Below are positions 30,180 to 39,747 of a stretch of 64,000 bases of DNA, one piece after another (positions within the stretch are counted from its first letter, which is position 1; every line of letters starts with the position of its first letter). The stretch is from Kushneria marisflavi. GTDB taxonomy: Bacteria > Pseudomonadota > Gammaproteobacteria > Pseudomonadales > Halomonadaceae. The notes beneath the pieces were generated by a model. The model saw only the letters and a program-made list of their open reading frames with translations, was not told the DNA's origin and did no database searches. The translations under genes and the position numbers were made by a program. Where the stretch lies: positions 2,480,001 to 2,544,000 of the forward strand of contig NZ_CP021358.1 of NCBI RefSeq assembly GCF_002157205.1. The letters run 5' to 3'.

Positions 30180-31088
30180 ATGCTCAAAAGATATCTCCTG
30201 CTAACGAAGCCGGGCATTGTCTTCGGCAATCTGATCTCGGTAACAGGGGGATTCTTTCTGGCCTCGAAAGGAAGCATCGACCTGCTGTTGTTTTTCGCCA
30301 CCGTTATCGGGGTGTCGCTGGTCGTTGCTTCCGGTTGTGTGTTCAACAATGTCATTGATCGTGACATTGACGAATACATGGCGCGCACGCAAAAGCGTGC
30401 GCTTGTCGAAGGCACGATCGATGTTCGCTCTGCGCTGATCATGGCCTGCCTGCTGGGTACAGCAGGCTTTTTACTTTTATTGATGGTGGCTAATCCGCTG
30501 TCTGCGGGTGTGGCCCTGTTCGGCTTTGCCATCTATGTTGGCGCCTACAGCCTCTGGCTCAAGCGTCACTCGGTCCATGGCACGCTGATTGGTAGCCTGT
30601 CCGGTGCGGCACCGCCAGTCATCGGATACTGTGCCGTCAGCAATCAGTTTGACCTGGGGGCATGGCTGGTACTGCTGATTTTCAGCCTCTGGCAGATGCC
30701 GCATTCGTATGCGATTGCCATTTTCAGGCTGGAAGACTATCGGGCCGCTTCCATTCCCGTGCTCTCTGTTGCGAAGGGGGTGACGACGGCCAAACGCCAG
30801 ACAGTTGCCTATATTGTGGCCTTTGGGGTGGCCGCCACGCTTTTGACGTTTACGGGGTATACCGGCTACGTCTATCTGGTGGTGATGACCGTCATGACGC
30901 TCTACTGGCTTTATATCGCCGTTGCTCGTTATCACCAGGGGGATGATGGCCGTTGGGCCCGTCAGCTCTTTGGTATCTCAATACTGGTCGTCACGGTATT
31001 GAGTGCGGTGATGGCCATCGACTATCAGAAGTCTGCACCGGAAACCACAACGGCGCAGCGTGATCTGCCGGTGTCTCTCAACGTTTAG
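30180..31088 (+). CDS. cyoE: heme O synthase (protoheme IX farnesyltransferase)
   Basis: CyoE adds a farnesyl group to heme B to make heme O for the bo3 oxidase, in the inner membrane. The 302-aa UbiA-type prenyltransferase has about eight helices, the N-terminal [21 protein letters not shown] and the Asp-rich prenyl-diphosphate site [20 protein letters not shown] (about residues 57-77). The second site is near the [22 protein letters not shown] segment. It follows cyoD by 13 bases and ends the cyo operon before a terminator. Confidence 0.97.
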   Translation: MLKRYLLLTKPGIVFGNLISVTGGFFLASKGSIDLLLFFATVIGVSLVVASGCVFNNVIDRDIDEYMARTQKRALVEGTIDVRSALIMACLLGTAGFLLLLMVANPLSAGVALFGFAIYVGAYSLWLKRHSVHGTLIGSLSGAAPPVIGYCAVSNQFDLGAWLVLLIFSLWQMPHSYAIAIFRLEDYRAASIPVLSVAKGVTTAKRQTVAYIVAFGVAATLLTFTGYTGYVYLVVMTVMTLYWLYIAVARYHQGDDGRWARQLFGISILVVTVLSAVMAIDYQKSAPETTTAQRDLPVSLNV

Positions 31089-31094
31089 TCCATT

Positions 31095-31134
31095 CAATGC
31101 TGTATTGACGTCCTCGTCGATCAGCATTGTCTTT
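31095..31134 (+). terminator. cyo operon terminator
   Basis: CAATGCTG (31095-31102) pairs with CAGCATTG (31122-31129), with an inner GACG/CGTC stem, followed by TCTTTT, six bases past the cyoE stop. It separates cyo from the bd-type oxidase genes. Confidence 0.75.
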
Positions 31135-31281
31135 TCCATCCTCCCTGATGCCATTCCCCTGCCTTGCTGCGGTGCTGTAGCCATGCGACATGATGTCCCG
31201 AGGCTTTCACTTTTCCGCTTGAATGCTCTAACTTCATAGTTTCCGTGACTATCCAGAACCCAAAGCAGGAGAGCCAAGCCA

Positions 31282-32688
31282 ATGCTGGGGTTTGAAGCTT
31301 TAGACCTGGCGAGATTTCAGTTCGCCTTTACCGTTTCCTTTCATATCCTTTTTCCCGCTTTTTCGATCGGTCTGGCAAGCTACCTGATGGTGCTGGAAGG
31401 ACTGTGGTTAAAAACAGGAAATGAGATTTACCATAATCTGTACCGTTTCTGGGTGCGTATTTTTGCTGTGGTTTTCGGGCTGGGGGTGGTCTCCGGCGTG
31501 GTCATGGCTTATCAGTTCGGCACCAACTGGAGTGGCTTTGCCGAAAGGGCGGGGGACATCACCGGGGTGCTGTTGACCTATGAGGTGTTGACGGCCTTCT
31601 TCATGGAAGCCGGCTTCCTCGGAATCATGTTGTTTGGTGAAGGACGGGTCAGCAAGCGACTGCACTTCTCGGCGACCTGCCTTGTGGCTATCGGTACGCT
31701 GATTTCCATGACCTGGATTCTGATGTCCAACAGCTGGATGCAGACTCCTGCCGGATATGAGGTCATTGATGGACGCTTCGAGCCTGCGAACTGGCTTGAA
31801 ATCATGTTCAACCCCTCCTTTCCCTATCGCATCGTCCATATGGGGCTGGCTGCCTTTATCTCGGTCGGTTTCGTTGTGGGTGGGGTTGGTGCCTATCACC
31901 TGCTGCGCGATCGCCGTGATCAGGCGGCGCGCAAGATGTTCTCCATGGCCATGTGGGCCATTCTGGTAGCGCTGCCGGTGCAGATCATTGCCGGTGACAT
32001 GCATGGCCTCAACACGCTGGAACACCAGCCCGCCAAGGTGGCGGCGATGGAGGGGCACTGGGAAAACGAGCCGGATGAGAAAGGGATGCCGCTGGTACTG
32101 TTCGCCCTGCCAAGCATGGATGATGGTGCCAACCACTTTGAGCTGAAGGTCCCCTATGCCAGCAGCCTGATCCTGACCCATACCCTTGATGGCAAGATTC
32201 AGGGGCTCAAGGACTGGCCGCGTGATGAATGGCCTGATGTGCCACTGGTGTTCTGGAGTTTCAGAATCATGGTAGGTCTGGGCATGTTGATGCTCGGGAT
32301 GGGGGTTGTCGGTCTCTTCCTGCGCTGGAGAGGACAGCTCTACGAGGCGCGCTGGTTCCAGCGGATTGCGCTGTTTACGACCCCCGTAGGATTTATCGCC
32401 CTGCTGGCTGGCTGGATTACGACAGAGGCCGGTCGTCAGCCCTGGGTGGTCTACGGCATGCTGCGCACCGAGGATGCTGTTTCGACGCATAGTGTGGCCA
32501 GCATGATGACAACGCTGGTCGGTTTCATGGTGGTCTATGCCATTATCTTTGGCATCGGGATCTACTACATGCTGAGACTGATCAAATCCGAGCCGATGAA
32601 TATGGTGCCTTCCGGTGGTCCGGGCCATGAACGTCAGCCCAAGCGGCCAATGTCGGCAGCCGACGGCAGTTTCGAAGAGCAAAATTGA
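31282..32688 (+). CDS. cioA: cytochrome bd-type quinol oxidase subunit I (CioA-like)
   Basis: Subunit I of a bd-family oxidase with hemes b558, b595 and d. The 468-aa length is well short of E. coli CydA (522 aa), consistent with the short Q-loop, cyanide-insensitive CIO branch. Conserved segments include ARFQFAFTVSFHILFPAFSIG (heme-ligand His near residue 21), YRFWVRIFAVVFGLGVVSGVVMAYQFGTNW, the LPVQIIAGDMHG region and GWITTEAGRQPWVVYG. It carries nine or so membrane helices. It starts 193 bases after cyoE and is followed by cioB. The assignment to CIO rather than CydA rests on length and Q-loop. Confidence 0.93.
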   Translation: MLGFEALDLARFQFAFTVSFHILFPAFSIGLASYLMVLEGLWLKTGNEIYHNLYRFWVRIFAVVFGLGVVSGVVMAYQFGTNWSGFAERAGDITGVLLTYEVLTAFFMEAGFLGIMLFGEGRVSKRLHFSATCLVAIGTLISMTWILMSNSWMQTPAGYEVIDGRFEPANWLEIMFNPSFPYRIVHMGLAAFISVGFVVGGVGAYHLLRDRRDQAARKMFSMAMWAILVALPVQIIAGDMHGLNTLEHQPAKVAAMEGHWENEPDEKGMPLVLFALPSMDDGANHFELKVPYASSLILTHTLDGKIQGLKDWPRDEWPDVPLVFWSFRIMVGLGMLMLGMGVVGLFLRWRGQLYEARWFQRIALFTTPVGFIALLAGWITTEAGRQPWVVYGMLRTEDAVSTHSVASMMTTLVGFMVVYAIIFGIGIYYMLRLIKSEPMNMVPSGGPGHERQPKRPMSAADGSFEEQN

Positions 32689-32704
32689 TTGGGAGCCATG
32701 AGCA

Positions 32705-33709
32705 ATGACAATTGACCTGCCAGTCATCTGGTATCTGCTGATCGGTTTTGCCGTCGCCATGTACGTCATGATGGATGGCTTCAGTCTTGGTGTTGGGATC
32801 CTGTTTCCCTTCATCAAGGGTGATGAAAATCGCGATGTCATGATGAATACCGTGGCACCGGTGTGGGATGGCAACCAGACCTGGATGATTCTTGGGGGCG
32901 CCGGTCTTTATGGTGCCTTCCCGCTGGCCTACGCGGTGATTCTGCCGGCCATGTATCTTCCCCTGATCCTGATGCTGTTGGCGTTGATCTTCAGGGGAAT
33001 TGCCTTTGAGTTTCGCTTCAAGTCCAACCGCTCTCGCAAGTGGTTTGACCTTGCCTTCAGTGGTGGCGCCATGGTGGCAACCTTTAGTCAGGGCGTTGTG
33101 CTAGGGGGGATCGTCAATGGTTTGTCGGTGTCGGAGCGTGCCTATCAGGGTGGAACCTTTGACTGGTTCTCGCCATTTGCCCTGTTTACCGGGTTGGCGC
33201 TCATGGCCGGGTATGCGCTGCTGGGCGCCGGTTGGCTGATCATGAAGACGGAAGGCGATCTACAGAATCGGTTTTACCAGCTGGCCCGTCCGCTGACACT
33301 GCTGCTGGTGGCTTCCATGATCGTGATCAGCGTCTGGACGCCGCTTTCCAATGGACGTATCGCCGAGCGCTGGTTTACGTTCCCCAATATTGCATGGTTT
33401 GCTCCGGTGCCGATTCTGGTCGCGTTGCTCTCCTGGAGTATCTGGAACGGTGTCACGCACTCCCATGAGCGTCGGCTTTTCTTCAAGGTGCTGGGCCTGT
33501 TTTTCCTTGGGCTCTCGGGACTGGTCATCAGTTTCTTCCCCTTGATCATTCCGCCGAACATTACCCTCTGGGATGCGGCTTCGGCGCGCGCCAGCCAGTC
33601 GTTTCTGATCGTGGGGTATGTGATTCTGGTGCCTATCGTGCTCGCCTATACGGCATACAGCTACTATGTCTTTCGAGGCAAGGTGCGCCATGGCGAGGGA
33701 TATCACTGA
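32705..33709 (+). CDS. cioB: cytochrome bd-type quinol oxidase subunit II (CioB-like)
   Basis: Subunit II of the bd-type oxidase, 334 aa with about nine helices. N-terminal landmarks are WYLLIGFAVAMYVMMDGFSLGVGILFPF and APVWDGNQTWMILGGAGLYGAFPLAYAV, then FRGIAFEFRFKSNRSRKWFD and FSQGVVLGG. It lies 16 bases after cioA, so the two are co-transcribed. No CydX-like small ORF with a good ribosome site is visible between cioB and its terminator. Confidence 0.94.
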   Translation: MTIDLPVIWYLLIGFAVAMYVMMDGFSLGVGILFPFIKGDENRDVMMNTVAPVWDGNQTWMILGGAGLYGAFPLAYAVILPAMYLPLILMLLALIFRGIAFEFRFKSNRSRKWFDLAFSGGAMVATFSQGVVLGGIVNGLSVSERAYQGGTFDWFSPFALFTGLALMAGYALLGAGWLIMKTEGDLQNRFYQLARPLTLLLVASMIVISVWTPLSNGRIAERWFTFPNIAWFAPVPILVALLSWSIWNGVTHSHERRLFFKVLGLFFLGLSGLVISFFPLIIPPNITLWDAASARASQSFLIVGYVILVPIVLAYTAYSYYVFRGKVRHGEGYH

Positions 33710-33734
33710 GATCAAATCGCGCGTTCGGAGATTA

Positions 33735-33765
33735 CAAAGGGTACCCAAAGGGGTACCCTTTTTGT
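33735..33765 (+). terminator. cioAB terminator
   Basis: AAAGGGTACCC pairs with GGGTACCCTTT around an AAAG-type loop and is followed by TTTTTG, about 25 bases past the cioB stop. Confidence 0.9.
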
Positions 33766-33846
33766 TTTCGTGCCTTGCACAGGGTTTTAAAGAACAATGC
33801 CGTCGTGCAGGCGGATACAAGGGTTTCAGGATATGAACGCAATTCC

Positions 33847-34827
33847 ATGAGTGTCAGCGATCTGATCAGACTGATGAGCGATGGTGCCTTCCATTCAGGT
33901 GAGGCGCTGGGCAAGGAAATCGGGGTGTCGCGGACAGCGGTGTGGAAACAGCTGCGCAAGCTCGAGGGGCTGGGGTTGTCTGTCGAGACTGCAAGAGGAT
34001 GCGGGTATCGTCTTCTTGATCCGCCGGAGCCTCTTCGCGGAGGTGACATTGTAGCCAACCTGTCGCGCACGGCGCGCCAGCATCTCAGACATCTTTTTGT
34101 GGAGGATTCGATAGGCTCCACTAACACCTTCCTGCTGGAGCGCTTTGCTCAGGGGGCCGGTCATGCAGAGGTGTGCCTTGCTGAATGGCAGAGCGCCGGA
34201 CGTGGTCGGCGCGGTCGATCGTTTTACAGTGAGTGGGGTGGCAACATTCACTTCTCCATCGGCTGGCAGTTTGAAAGCGGGGTAGGGGCCCTTGAAGGGC
34301 TGAGTCTGGCGGTCGGTGTGATCATGGCAGACCTATTATCAAATCAGGGTGTGGACATTCAGTTGAAATGGCCCAATGACCTGCTGGTGTCGACGTCTGA
34401 GGGCGTCTCCAAGCTAGGGGGGGTTCTGGTCGAGGTTCGAGGGGATACTTCCGGGCCCTGTCAGGTGGTCATCGGGGTAGGGGTCAATATTCGGCTTTCC
34501 GAACAGGGGCAGGCCGGTATCGGGCAGTCGATTGCGACACTTTCCGAGCTGGCACCTCATGTTTCACGCAATGTGCTGGTCAGCGCCATGATCGAAGCGC
34601 ACATAAAAATGCTCGAGCGTTTTGAGCAGACCGGGTTTGCCGCGTGGCGTGATCGGTGGAATGCTTATCACGTTTATCAGGGCAGGGCGGTTCGAATCTA
34701 TCAGGGTAATACCGTCAGTGAGGGGGTCGCGAAGGGCGTGGATGATACCGGTAATCTGATGGTCAGCATCGGTGGTGAGGACAAGCGCTTTGCCGGTGGC
34801 GAAGTCAGTTTGCGTGGCGGCTCATGA
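33847..34827 (+). CDS. birA: biotin-protein ligase / biotin operon repressor
   Basis: BirA activates biotin and attaches it to acetyl-CoA carboxylase; with its DNA-binding domain it can also repress biotin genes. The start chosen is ATG 33847 (MSVSDLIRLMSDGAFHSGEALG), where homology to the N-terminal helix-turn-helix begins (HSGEALGKEIGVSRTAVWKQL). No strong Shine-Dalgarno is visible, and the ORF opens 24 codons earlier without similarity. Ligase motifs are GRGRRGRSFYSEWGGNI near residue 115 and LKWPNDLL near residue 175. The stop overlaps the coaX start by four bases. Confidence 0.95.
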   Translation: MSVSDLIRLMSDGAFHSGEALGKEIGVSRTAVWKQLRKLEGLGLSVETARGCGYRLLDPPEPLRGGDIVANLSRTARQHLRHLFVEDSIGSTNTFLLERFAQGAGHAEVCLAEWQSAGRGRRGRSFYSEWGGNIHFSIGWQFESGVGALEGLSLAVGVIMADLLSNQGVDIQLKWPNDLLVSTSEGVSKLGGVLVEVRGDTSGPCQVVIGVGVNIRLSEQGQAGIGQSIATLSELAPHVSRNVLVSAMIEAHIKMLERFEQTGFAAWRDRWNAYHVYQGRAVRIYQGNTVSEGVAKGVDDTGNLMVSIGGEDKRFAGGEVSLRGGS

Positions 34828-35663
34828 TTCTGGATCTGGATATTGGCAATACGCTGTCAAAGTGGCGCCTCAAGGATCGTGATACCAGCAGCATCCGCGC
34901 CCGTGGTGCGATGTGGACGCGGGATGAATGGCGGTCAGGTGCGGATATCCCCGATCTGGAGATTGTTGATGTCATTCGTATCTCCAACGTGGCCCGTCAG
35001 GATGTGCTGGAAGACACGGTCAGGCTTTTGAAGCGACGCGTTGGCGCCATTCATGTCGCGCACTCCACGCCCGAGGCGCTTGGTATCCGCAATGGCTACG
35101 AGACGCCCGAGCGGCTGGGGGTGGATCGCTGGCTGGGGGTGCTCTCGGGATATCAGCTGACGGGAGGATGTTGCACCGTGGATTGTGGCAGTGCCATTAC
35201 CATGGATGCCGTCCTGCCCAGCGGCCAGCACCTCGGCGGGTATATCATTCCAGGGCTTCGACTCATGAAGGAGAGTCTCAAGCTGGGAACCCGCAAGATA
35301 GTGATCGATCCTGAAGAGGAGGCTCTTCATGCGCTGTCGCCTGGCACCAATACCGTGGACGCTGTCAATCATGGGGTCTTTATGGCGGCCATCAGTGCCA
35401 TCAACCGCCTCTACATGGAGCTCTGTGACAGTCAGAACATGGCGTTGCCGTTATTGATTACCGGTGGCGATGCTCCACTGATTTCAAAAGGTCTCCGCTT
35501 GCCGCATGCCTGCTGGCCGGACATGGTTTATGCGGGTCTTGAGGTGCTTTTTCCATTGACCCCGGATGAGAAACGAGGACTGCTGGCCGGCATGCCTGAA
35601 GTGATGGTGCCAGCTGATTTGACGGAAATGCGCAAGGCGCTTGCGTTTACGCAAATGCTCTGA
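34824..35663 (+). CDS. coaX: type III pantothenate kinase
   Basis: CoaX phosphorylates pantothenate, the first step of coenzyme A synthesis, using the ASKHA fold and needing a monovalent cation. The 279-aa product has LDLDIGNTLSKWR at the N-terminus, DRWLGVLSGYQL, VDCGSAITMDAVLP and HLGGYIIPGLRLMKESL, then LITGGDAPL. The birA-coaX coupling is typical of pseudomonads and Halomonas. Together with panB and panC it covers the entry into CoA synthesis. Confidence 0.96.
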   Translation: MILDLDIGNTLSKWRLKDRDTSSIRARGAMWTRDEWRSGADIPDLEIVDVIRISNVARQDVLEDTVRLLKRRVGAIHVAHSTPEALGIRNGYETPERLGVDRWLGVLSGYQLTGGCCTVDCGSAITMDAVLPSGQHLGGYIIPGLRLMKESLKLGTRKIVIDPEEEALHALSPGTNTVDAVNHGVFMAAISAINRLYMELCDSQNMALPLLITGGDAPLISKGLRLPHACWPDMVYAGLEVLFPLTPDEKRGLLAGMPEVMVPADLTEMRKALAFTQML

Positions 35664-35717
35664 CAGAATGCGCCGCGTTCCATGAGGCAAGGCATTCGAG
35701 TTAAATGGAACGAGGGC

Positions 35718-35752
35718 TTGACAGCCCGTCTTGGATCGGTATAATTTGCCGC
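35718..35752 (+). promoter_or_regulatory. promoter of the tRNA-Tyr-Gly-Thr cluster
   Basis: TTGACA (35718-35723) and TATAAT (35740-35745) are both perfect consensus hexamers with a 16-base spacer, just before tRNA-Tyr. Confidence 0.92.
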
Positions 35753-35758
35753 CAAGTT

Positions 35759-35842
<84 letters not shown>

Positions 35843-35886
35843 AGATTTTTTTCGGCCGCTTAAAGAGGGGTTGAAAGATTGGGTAA

Positions 35887-35960
<74 letters not shown>

Positions 35961-35977
35961 GTTGTGTAAAGGGTTAT

Positions 35978-36052
35978 GCTCATGTAGCTCAGGGGTAGAG
36001 CACACCCTTGGTAAGGGTGAGGTCGACGGTTCAATTCCGTCCATGAGCTCCA
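35978..36052 (+). tRNA. tRNA-Thr (GGT)
   Basis: 75-nt cloverleaf, acceptor GCTCATG / CATGAGC, encoded TCCA end, anticodon GGT in CTTGGTAAG. In many relatives tufB follows here; in this window it does not. Confidence 0.97.
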
Positions 36053-36054
36053 TT

Positions 36055-36086
36055 CAGGGTGAGCCGTTAAGGGTCGCCCTTTTTAG
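36055..36086 (+). terminator. terminator after tRNA-Thr
   Basis: AGGGTGAGCC pairs imperfectly with GGGTCGCCCT and is followed by TTTTTAG. It probably ends the Tyr-Gly-Thr transcript. Confidence 0.65.
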
Positions 36087-36097
36087 TCCGGTGTGGG

Positions 36098-36126
36098 TTG
36101 TCGTGCATCGGGCTTTTTGGTATCGT
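36098..36126 (+). promoter_or_regulatory. candidate promoter for tRNA-Trp-secE-nusG
   Basis: TTGTCG (36098-36103) and TATCGT (36121-36126) with a 17-base spacer, about 40 bases before tRNA-Trp. Both hexamers match only partly. Confidence 0.4.
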
Positions 36127-36165
36127 GCATGCCGCTCGCAAAGGCGTTCACGACGACGATGTTAC

Positions 36166-36241
<76 letters not shown>

Positions 36242-36308
36242 GTCTTCCTCAGATTGGCAGCTTTTGTGTGTAAATCGATTGCCGCACTCCTGAGGAGTTT
36301 TCTTCCCC

Positions 36309-36677
36309 ATGAAACAGACCGCCGAAGTGCAGGATACCCGTTTTGATGCGCTCAAGTGGGCTGCTGCTGTGGTGCTTGTCGCTGTTGCGGTAGCGGGTAA
36401 TGTCTATTTTGCCGATCAGCCGATGATCTATCGAGTGATCGGCGTTGTCGTGCTGGTAGTGGCAGCTCTGGGTATTGCACTGACGACCAGCAGGGGTCGC
36501 GAATTGACCTCGCTTGCCAGAAACGCGAAGAAGGAAATTCAGCGTGTTGTCTGGCCCACCCGCCAGGAAACCTTTCAAACGACCGCTATCGTGCTGGGCG
36601 CAGTTGTCATTGTAGGCCTGTTGCTCTGGCTGATTGATATGTTCTTCGGTTGGCTGGTGTCGACTCTTATTGGTTAG
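36309..36677 (+). CDS. secE: preprotein translocase subunit SecE
   Basis: SecE is the essential clamp subunit of the SecYEG channel. The 122-aa product has three membrane helices (about residues 14-33, 40-58 and 93-118) and the conserved cytosolic segment [23 protein letters not shown] before the last helix. This is the long three-helix form of gammaproteobacteria. It is eight bases upstream of nusG. Confidence 0.97.
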   Translation: MKQTAEVQDTRFDALKWAAAVVLVAVAVAGNVYFADQPMIYRVIGVVVLVVAALGIALTTSRGRELTSLARNAKKEIQRVVWPTRQETFQTTAIVLGAVVIVGLLLWLIDMFFGWLVSTLIG

Positions 36678-36685
36678 GAGCTTGC

Positions 36686-37219
36686 ATGACTAAGCGCTGG
36701 TACGTTGTCCACGCCTATTCCGGTTTTGAAAAACAGGTCATGCGTTCACTGATTGAGCGTGTGAAGCTTTACGAAATGGAAGACCACTTCGGCGAAATTC
36801 TGGTGCCTACGGAAGAAGTCGTCGAAATGCGCGATGGGAAGCGTCGCAAAAGCGAACGCAAGTTTTATCCTGGTTACGTGCTGGTTGAAATGGCGATGGA
36901 TGACCGCAGTTGGCACCTCGTTAACGAAACACCTCGGGTAATGGGGTTTATCGGCGGAACGCCTGAAAAACCTGCTCCCATTACGCCGAACGAAGCAGAA
37001 GCCATTCTGCGTCGTGTACAGGATGGTACTGAAAAGCCACGTCCCAAGACCATGTTCGATGCCGGCGAAACCGTCCGGGTTGCCGATGGTCCGTTTGCAG
37101 ACTTCAATGGCGTGGTCGAAGAAGTCAATTATGAGAAGAGCCGTCTGCAGGTCAGTGTTCTGATCTTTGGGCGCTCGACACCCGTTGAACTCGAGTTCTC
37201 GCAGGTCGAGAAGCTCTAG
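36686..37219 (+). CDS. nusG: transcription termination/antitermination protein NusG
   Basis: NusG binds elongating RNA polymerase, aids Rho and couples transcription to translation through S10. The start is ATG 36686 ([19 protein letters not shown]) with AGGAG upstream; 177 aa. The NGN domain spans about 1-115 and the C-terminal KOW domain contains [29 protein letters not shown]. It overlaps no neighbour and precedes rplK by 83 bases. Confidence 0.98.
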   Translation: MTKRWYVVHAYSGFEKQVMRSLIERVKLYEMEDHFGEILVPTEEVVEMRDGKRRKSERKFYPGYVLVEMAMDDRSWHLVNETPRVMGFIGGTPEKPAPITPNEAEAILRRVQDGTEKPRPKTMFDAGETVRVADGPFADFNGVVEEVNYEKSRLQVSVLIFGRSTPVELEFSQVEKL

Positions 37220-37302
37220 TCTTCATGGGTGCTGGTGATGCAGCAACGCTGCATCGATAGTCGGGGGAGCCGCAAGGCGCTATTACCCAATCGGAGTTCA
37301 TC

Positions 37303-37734
37303 ATGGCCAAGAAAGTTCAGGCTTACATCAAGCTGCAGGTTGCAGCGGGTAAAGCCAATCCCAGTCCGCCGGTAGGTCCGGCACTCGGTCAGCACGGCGT
37401 CAATATCATGGAATTCTGCAAGGCGTTCAACGCAGAAACCCAGGATATGGAAGCCGGTCTGCCGACGCCTGTCGTCATCACCGTCTATTCCGACCGCAGC
37501 TTTACGTTCATCACCAAGACGCCCCCGGCGCCGGTGCTGCTCAAAAAGGCTGCAGGCATCAAGTCCGGTTCTGGTGAACCGAACAAGAAGAAGGTCGGTA
37601 CAGTCACGCGTGAGCAGATTGAAGAAATCGCTCGCACGAAAGAGCCTGACCTGACGGCTGCCGATCTTGAAGCTGCACTGCGTACCATTGCTGGTACTGC
37701 TCGCAGCATGGGCCTGAACGTGGAGGGTCTCTGA
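37303..37734 (+). CDS. rplK: 50S ribosomal protein L11
   Basis: L11 forms the base of the large-subunit GTPase stalk and is needed for RelA activation. 143 aa, with [35 protein letters not shown] at the N-terminus and the 23S-binding C-terminal domain ending in [26 protein letters not shown] hairpin (37237-37255) lies in its leader. Two bases before rplA. Confidence 0.98.
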   Translation: MAKKVQAYIKLQVAAGKANPSPPVGPALGQHGVNIMEFCKAFNAETQDMEAGLPTPVVITVYSDRSFTFITKTPPAPVLLKKAAGIKSGSGEPNKKKVGTVTREQIEEIARTKEPDLTAADLEAALRTIAGTARSMGLNVEGL

Positions 37735-37736
37735 TC

Positions 37737-38429
37737 ATGGCCAAGCTTTCCAAGCGTATGAAGCTGATTCGCGACCGTGTTGATGCTTCGCGTGTCTACA
37801 GTGTTGATGAAGCGACTGCACTGCTGTCCGAGATTTCCTCCGTGAAATTTAAGGAAAGTGTAGAAATCGCCGTCAACCTGGGTGTCGATCCGCGTAAATC
37901 GGATCAGGTTGTTCGTGGTGCTACCGTACTGCCCAACGGCACTGGTCGTGACGTTCGCGTTGCGGTCTTTGCTCAGGGCGCAGCGGCTGATGCGGCTCGT
38001 GAAGCCGGTGCCGAAATCGTTGGCATGGACGATCTGGCAGCAGAAGTCAAAAAGGGCAACCTTGACTTTGATGTTGTTATCGCAGCGCCGGATGCCATGC
38101 GCGTCGTCGGTCAGCTGGGCCAGATTCTGGGTCCGCGTGGCCTGATGCCCAACCCCAAGGTTGGCACCGTGACGCCTGATGTGGCGACTGCCGTCAAGAA
38201 TGCCAAGGCAGGTCAGGTCCGTTTCCGTACTGACAAGAACGGCATCATTCATGCGGGTATCGGCAAGGTCGATTTCACGCCTGAAGCCCTGCGTGGCAAT
38301 CTGGAAGCTCTGGTCAATGATCTGAAAAAGCTCAAGCCCAGCACCTCTAAAGGCGTTTATATCAAAAAGGTTTCCCTGTCCACGACAATGGGGCCTGGCG
38401 TTACTGTCGATCATTCCTACCTGAATTGA
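37737..38429 (+). CDS. rplA: 50S ribosomal protein L1
   Basis: L1 forms the mobile stalk near the E site; in E. coli it represses the L11 operon by binding its leader. 230 aa, slightly shorter than E. coli (234). Landmarks are [59 protein letters not shown] and [20 protein letters not shown]. Confidence 0.98.
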   Translation: MAKLSKRMKLIRDRVDASRVYSVDEATALLSEISSVKFKESVEIAVNLGVDPRKSDQVVRGATVLPNGTGRDVRVAVFAQGAAADAAREAGAEIVGMDDLAAEVKKGNLDFDVVIAAPDAMRVVGQLGQILGPRGLMPNPKVGTVTPDVATAVKNAKAGQVRFRTDKNGIIHAGIGKVDFTPEALRGNLEALVNDLKKLKPSTSKGVYIKKVSLSTTMGPGVTVDHSYLN

Positions 38430-38439
38430 TCGATATCAA

Positions 38440-38660
38440 CAGATTGCTTTGCGGTCCCCGTGCCCGTGGTGGAACGGGGCGCCGTCAAAGACCGCAGGTG
38501 TCGTCCCAAGGGGCGGCTTAATCATTTGCCCAGAGCAGGTGGCCTGCGCAGATGGCGCCTGTTGCCAGCCGGCAACACGCCATCATCCACTCTGCTGTAT
38601 GTCTTCAGCAGATGGTAACCACGATGGTCATTCTTTCGGATGACCGGCACGAGGAGTGAA
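38440..38660 (+). promoter_or_regulatory. rplJ leader (L10 leader region)
   Basis: A 234-base gap precedes rplJ and is rich in hairpins, such as TGTTGCC-AGCC-GGCAACA (38560-38577) and TCTGCTG / CAGCAGA (38591-38612). In E. coli the L10(L7/L12) complex binds this leader to repress rplJL translation. The position fits; I cannot identify the kink-turn with certainty. Confidence 0.6.
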
Positions 38661-38663
38661 AAT

Positions 38664-39170
38664 ATGCCCCTGGGTCTTGAAGACAAGAAGGCAATTGTCG
38701 CTGAGGTCAGCGAAACTGCCGGACAGGCGCTCTCCGTTGTCGTAGCCAACTCTCGCGGTGTCGACGTGAGCGCCATGACGGCGCTGCGTAAAAAGGCTCG
38801 CGATAATGGCGTCCAGCTGCGCGTTGTGCGTAATACGCTGGCTCGCCGCGCCCTGCAGGGCACTTCCTGGGAGTGTCTGAACGAGACTTTTGTTGGTCCG
38901 TCTCTGCTGGCGTTTTCTCTTGAGCATCCAGGCGCCGGCGCGCGTCTGCTCAGGGATTTCGCTCGCGAACAGCCCAAGTTTGAAGTCAAGGCGCTGGCCT
39001 ACGAAGGTGAGCTGATCGAAGCGCAGGATATCGATCGTCTGGCAAGCCTGCCGACCTACGACGAAGCTATCGCCAAGCTGATGTCCGTCATGAAGGAAGC
39101 TTCTGCCGGCAAACTGGTACGCACGCTTGCAGCGCTGCGCGACCAGAAGCAGGAAGAAGAAGCCGCCTGA
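38664..39170 (+). CDS. rplJ: 50S ribosomal protein L10
   Basis: L10 anchors L7/L12 dimers to the ribosome. The start is ATG 38664 ([15 protein letters not shown]) with GAGGAG nine bases upstream, giving 168 aa; the frame opens eight codons earlier. The RNA-binding N-domain has [39 protein letters not shown] and the C-terminal helix ([18 protein letters not shown]) is the L7/L12-binding tail. Confidence 0.97.
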   Translation: MPLGLEDKKAIVAEVSETAGQALSVVVANSRGVDVSAMTALRKKARDNGVQLRVVRNTLARRALQGTSWECLNETFVGPSLLAFSLEHPGAGARLLRDFAREQPKFEVKALAYEGELIEAQDIDRLASLPTYDEAIAKLMSVMKEASAGKLVRTLAALRDQKQEEEAA

Positions 39171-39236
39171 TCGGCGTATCATCCCGGCAAATTTCATCGG
39201 GCAGTCATTTGCCCCGCAAAGTACAGGAATGCAATC

Positions 39237-39611
39237 ATGGCACTGAGCAAAGAAGACATCATCAACGCTGTTGCTGAAATGTCCGTCATGGAAGTCGTCG
39301 ACCTTATCGAGTCGATGGAAGAGAAGTTCGGCGTCAGCGCCGCTGCAGCAGTTGTTGCAGGTCCGGGTGCCGGCGGTGAAGCCGCAGCCGTTGAAGAGCA
39401 GACCGAGTTTGATCTGGTTCTGACTGCCGCTGGTGACAAGAAGGTTAACGTCATCAAGGTTGTTCGCGAGATCACTGGTCTGGGCCTCAAGGAAGCCAAG
39501 GGCGCTGTTGACGGTGCTCCGGCCACCCTGAAAGAAGGCATGTCCAAGGACGATGCTGAAGCAGCCAAGAAGAAGCTGGAAGAAGCTGGCGCTTCCGTGG
39601 AACTCAAGTAA
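39237..39611 (+). CDS. rplL: 50S ribosomal protein L7/L12
   Basis: L7/L12 is the multi-copy stalk protein that recruits translation factors. 124 aa with the dimerising N-terminus ([20 protein letters not shown]), an Ala/Gly-rich hinge ([17 protein letters not shown]) and the factor-binding domain [25 protein letters not shown]. Followed by a strong terminator/attenuator hairpin before rpoB. Confidence 0.98.
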   Translation: MALSKEDIINAVAEMSVMEVVDLIESMEEKFGVSAAAAVVAGPGAGGEAAAVEEQTEFDLVLTAAGDKKVNVIKVVREITGLGLKEAKGAVDGAPATLKEGMSKDDAEAAKKKLEEAGASVELK

Positions 39612-39644
39612 TCAGTGTTCTGCCTGAAAGCGTTATAGCATGAC

Positions 39645-39688
39645 GGCTGGTGGCGGTCAGATGAGCTGACCGCCGCCGGCCTTTTTCT
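39645..39688 (+). terminator. rplL-rpoB attenuator
   Basis: GGCTGGTGGCGGTCAG pairs with CTGACCGCCGCCGGCC (with G-U pairs) around ATGAG, followed by TTTTTCTG. This is the usual partial terminator that lowers rpoBC expression relative to rplJL. Confidence 0.85.
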
Positions 39689-39692
39689 GTTG

Positions 39693-39747
39693 CCGGATGG
39701 GCTTAGCGTGCTCATAGCACCATGCCTAGTACGCTAAGGCGATCCGG
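39693..39747 (+). promoter_or_regulatory. possible RNase III processing hairpin before rpoB
   Basis: CCGGAT (39693-39698) and CTTAGCGT (39702-39709) pair with ACGCTAAG (39731-39738) and ATCCGG (39742-39747). In E. coli an RNase III site lies between rplL and rpoB at the same place. Confidence 0.55.

Noticed and set aside
33715..33846. CydX-like small gene after cioB
   Set aside because: No short hydrophobic ORF with a ribosome site; the space holds a terminator and the birA upstream region.
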